Below, piece by piece: positions 6,503-8,163 of a stretch of 8,163 nucleotides of DNA. The translations under genes and the position numbers were made by a program. The notes beneath the pieces are model-generated. The model saw only the letters and a list, made by a program, of their open reading frames with translations. It was not told where the DNA came from and searched no databases. This stretch comes from Gammaproteobacteria bacterium (GTDB lineage: Bacteria; Pseudomonadota; Gammaproteobacteria; Chromatiales; Chromatiaceae): contig JABDQZ010000069.1 of assembly GCA_013041975.1 (NCBI GenBank), positions 1-8,163 of the forward strand, in the 5' to 3' direction. How positions within the stretch are numbered: position 1 is the stretch's first letter; each line of letters begins with the position of its first letter.

Positions 6503-7618
6503 TTATTTTTCCAAAAGAATTTTTAGCATACGACGAATCGGCTCGGCAGCACCCCATAGCAACTGGTCACCTACGGTAAAGGCGTTGAGATATTCATCAC
6601 CGAGATTCATCTTGCGTAAACGGCCAACCGGCACACTCAATGTTCCGGTCACCCTGGCAGGGCTTAACTCCTGCACTGTCATTTCACGATCATTCGGAAT
6701 GACATTTGACCATTCATTAGCCTCATCCAGCATCTGTACGATCTCATCAACCGGCACATTTTTCTTAAGCTTGATAGTCAGGGCCTGGCTGTGACAACGC
6801 ATCGCACCAACACGTACACAGGTGCCATCGATAGGAATGATGTTGTCGCTGCGGCCCAGGATTTTATTGGTTTCAGAAACCGCTTTCCATTCTTCCTTGC
6901 TTTGACCATTCTCCAACGCCACATCAATCCACGGGATCAGGCTACCCGCTAGTGGCACACCGAAGTTATCAATTGGATAACCAGCAGAGCGTAAATCCTC
7001 GGTTACGATGCGATCAATATCCAGAATGGCAGATGATGGATCATCCAAAAGGCTTGCCGAGGCATCACGAAGATGACCCATCTGATTTAACAGTTCACGC
7101 ATGTTACGTGCACCGGCACCGGATGCAGCCTGGTAAGTCATTGCAGTCATCCATTCAACCAGGTCATTCTGGAACAGGCCGCCAAGCCCCATCAGCATCA
7201 GGCTGACGGTACAATTGCCACCAATGAAATCTTTCTTGCCATCAGCCAGTGCCTGGTCAATGACATCCCTGTTAACCGGGTCAAGCACGATGGTGCTGTC
7301 ATCAGCCATACGCAAAGCCGAGGCTGCATCAATCCAGTAACCATTCCAACCTGAGTTGCGCAGGTCTACAAACACAGACTTGGTGTAGTCGCCACCCTGA
7401 CAGGTAACAATGGCATCCATTTTCGCCAGTTCTTTAATATTCCTGGCATCAATCAGTGGTTGCGAACCTTTGCCTACATCCGGCCCATCCTGACCGGCCT
7501 GTGATGTGGTAAAAAATACCGGCTCTTCAATATCCGCAAAATCATTTTCCTCGCGCATACGGTCCATTAATACGGAACCGACCATGCCACGCCAGCCTAC
7601 GAAACCTACTCTTTTCAT
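6503..7618 (-). CDS. asd: Aspartate-semialdehyde dehydrogenase
   Basis: Asd reduces beta-aspartyl phosphate with NADPH to aspartate semialdehyde, the branch point to lysine/diaminopimelate, methionine and threonine. The 371 residues match the gammaproteobacterial type (E. coli 367). GFVGWRGMVGSVLMDRM (5-21) is the NADP-binding glycine motif; GGNCTVSL holds the nucleophile Cys136; SGAGARNMREL (166-176) and CVRVGAMRCHSQAL with His276 are the substrate and acid-base elements. These agree within one or two residues with E. coli C135 and H274. The ATG at 7616-7618 has AAGG about 10 nt before it, a moderate ribosome site. leuB ends 14 nt upstream, so the two are very likely cotranscribed. The next gene, fimV, is 251 nt downstream. 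No defects are visible. Confidence 0.98.
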   Translation of the reverse strand: MKRVGFVGWRGMVGSVLMDRMREENDFADIEEPVFFTTSQAGQDGPDVGKGSQPLIDARNIKELAKMDAIVTCQGGDYTKSVFVDLRNSGWNGYWIDAASALRMADDSTIVLDPVNRDVIDQALADGKKDFIGGNCTVSLMLMGLGGLFQNDLVEWMTAMTYQAASGAGARNMRELLNQMGHLRDASASLLDDPSSAILDIDRIVTEDLRSAGYPIDNFGVPLAGSLIPWIDVALENGQSKEEWKAVSETNKILGRSDNIIPIDGTCVRVGAMRCHSQALTIKLKKNVPVDEIVQMLDEANEWSNVIPNDREMTVQELSPARVTGTLSVPVGRLRKMNLGDEYLNAFTVGDQLLWGAAEPIRRMLKILLEK

Positions 7619-7632
7619 TTCTCTACTACCTT

Positions 7633-8163
7633 TTACAAAGCGGAGACTACCGCATCACCCATTTCTTCAGTACCAACCTGTTTCATCCCTTCAGACATGA
7701 TATCCGGGGTACGCAAGCCATCATCCAGTACCTTGTTTACCGCGCCATCGATACGATCAGCCATATCAGATTCATCCAGACTGTAACGCAGCATCATTGA
7801 AACCGACAAAATTGTTGCCAGCGGATTAGCAAGACCCTGGCCTGCAATATCTGGAGCCGAACCATGGATGGGCTCATACATTCCCTTGCCATTGGCATCC
7901 AGAGAAGCTGACGGCAACATACCGATAGAACCGGTTAACATGGCCGCGCAGTCAGAAAGAATATCACCAAACATATTCGTGGTAACCATGACATCAAACT
8001 GCTTTGGCGCCTTGACCAGTTGCATGGCGGCATTATCAACATACATGTGAGTCAGTTCAACATCACTGTAATCTTTTTCAAAAACTTCAATGGCTTTTTC
8101 GCGCCATAGCTCGGTACATTCCAGTACATTGGCCTTATCCACTGAACAAACACAGCTGCCACG
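7633..8163 (-). CDS. leuB: 3-isopropylmalate dehydrogenase (C-terminal half, cut by right window edge)
   Basis: LeuB oxidatively decarboxylates 3-isopropylmalate to 2-oxoisocaproate with NAD+, the third step of leucine synthesis. About 176 codons of a roughly 360-residue protein are here; the frame is open to the window edge, so no start is present. Visible landmarks are CVCSVDKANVLE with the catalytic Lys, MYVDNAAMQL with a metal-binding Asp, the dehydrogenase signature NMFGDILSDCAAMLTGSIGM with two more metal-binding Asp, and the NAD-binding loop EPIHGSAPDIAGQGLANP typical of the NAD-dependent enzymes. The C-terminus GTEEMGDAVVSAL is family-typical. A GTG at 8140-8142 lies inside the conserved SVDKAN motif and is not a start. 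Asd follows after 14 nt; leuC and leuD would be expected upstream, outside the window. Confidence 0.97.
   Translation of the reverse strand, partial: RGSCVCSVDKANVLECTELWREKAIEVFEKDYSDVELTHMYVDNAAMQLVKAPKQFDVMVTTNMFGDILSDCAAMLTGSIGMLPSASLDANGKGMYEPIHGSAPDIAGQGLANPLATILSVSMMLRYSLDESDMADRIDGAVNKVLDDGLRTPDIMSEGMKQVGTEEMGDAVVSAL

Overview
The window is a dense stretch of bacterial chromosome with every gene on the minus strand. Read 5'->3' on that strand the order is leuB (3' half, cut by the right edge), asd, fimV, truA, trpF, trpB, trpA and accD (5' end, cut by the left edge). The proteins look gammaproteobacterial: FimV is essentially a gammaproteobacterial type IV pilus/polar hub protein, and leuB-asd-fimV-truA-trpF-accD is a known gammaproteobacterial chromosomal order. 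Having trpB and trpA between trpF and accD points away from enterics and Pseudomonas and towards groups such as Chromatiales, Thiotrichales or Methylococcales. That placement is inference from gene order and moderate base composition, not from a search.

Layout: 7633-8163 leuB C-terminal half and 6503-7618 asd form a tight pair (14 nt gap) for leucine and for lysine/methionine/threonine synthesis. 6252-6502 is the largest gap (251 nt); it has no convincing gene and holds a perfect 17-nt palindrome. 3804-6251 is fimV, a secreted-and-anchored inner-membrane protein with LysM, coiled coil, one membrane helix and an acidic cytoplasmic TPR region. 3721-3803 holds two hairpins in tandem: a REP-like palindrome, then a terminator-like stem-loop just ahead of truA. 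From 3720 down to 1 the genes truA, trpF, trpB, trpA and accD are packed with 12 nt, -14 nt, -4 nt and 29 nt spacing, which suggests one transcription unit with translational coupling inside trpFBA.

Together trpF, trpB and trpA cover the last three enzymatic activities of tryptophan synthesis from phosphoribosylanthranilate except indole-glycerol-phosphate synthase (trpC), which is not here. truA modifies tRNA, and accD supplies the carboxyltransferase beta subunit of acetyl-CoA carboxylase.

I see no mobile element, CRISPR array, RNA gene or novel system. The most noteworthy points are an AccD zinc finger lacking its third cysteine and several neighbouring conserved residues, a likely TTG start for trpB inside trpF, the tandem hairpins between fimV and truA, and the palindrome upstream of fimV.
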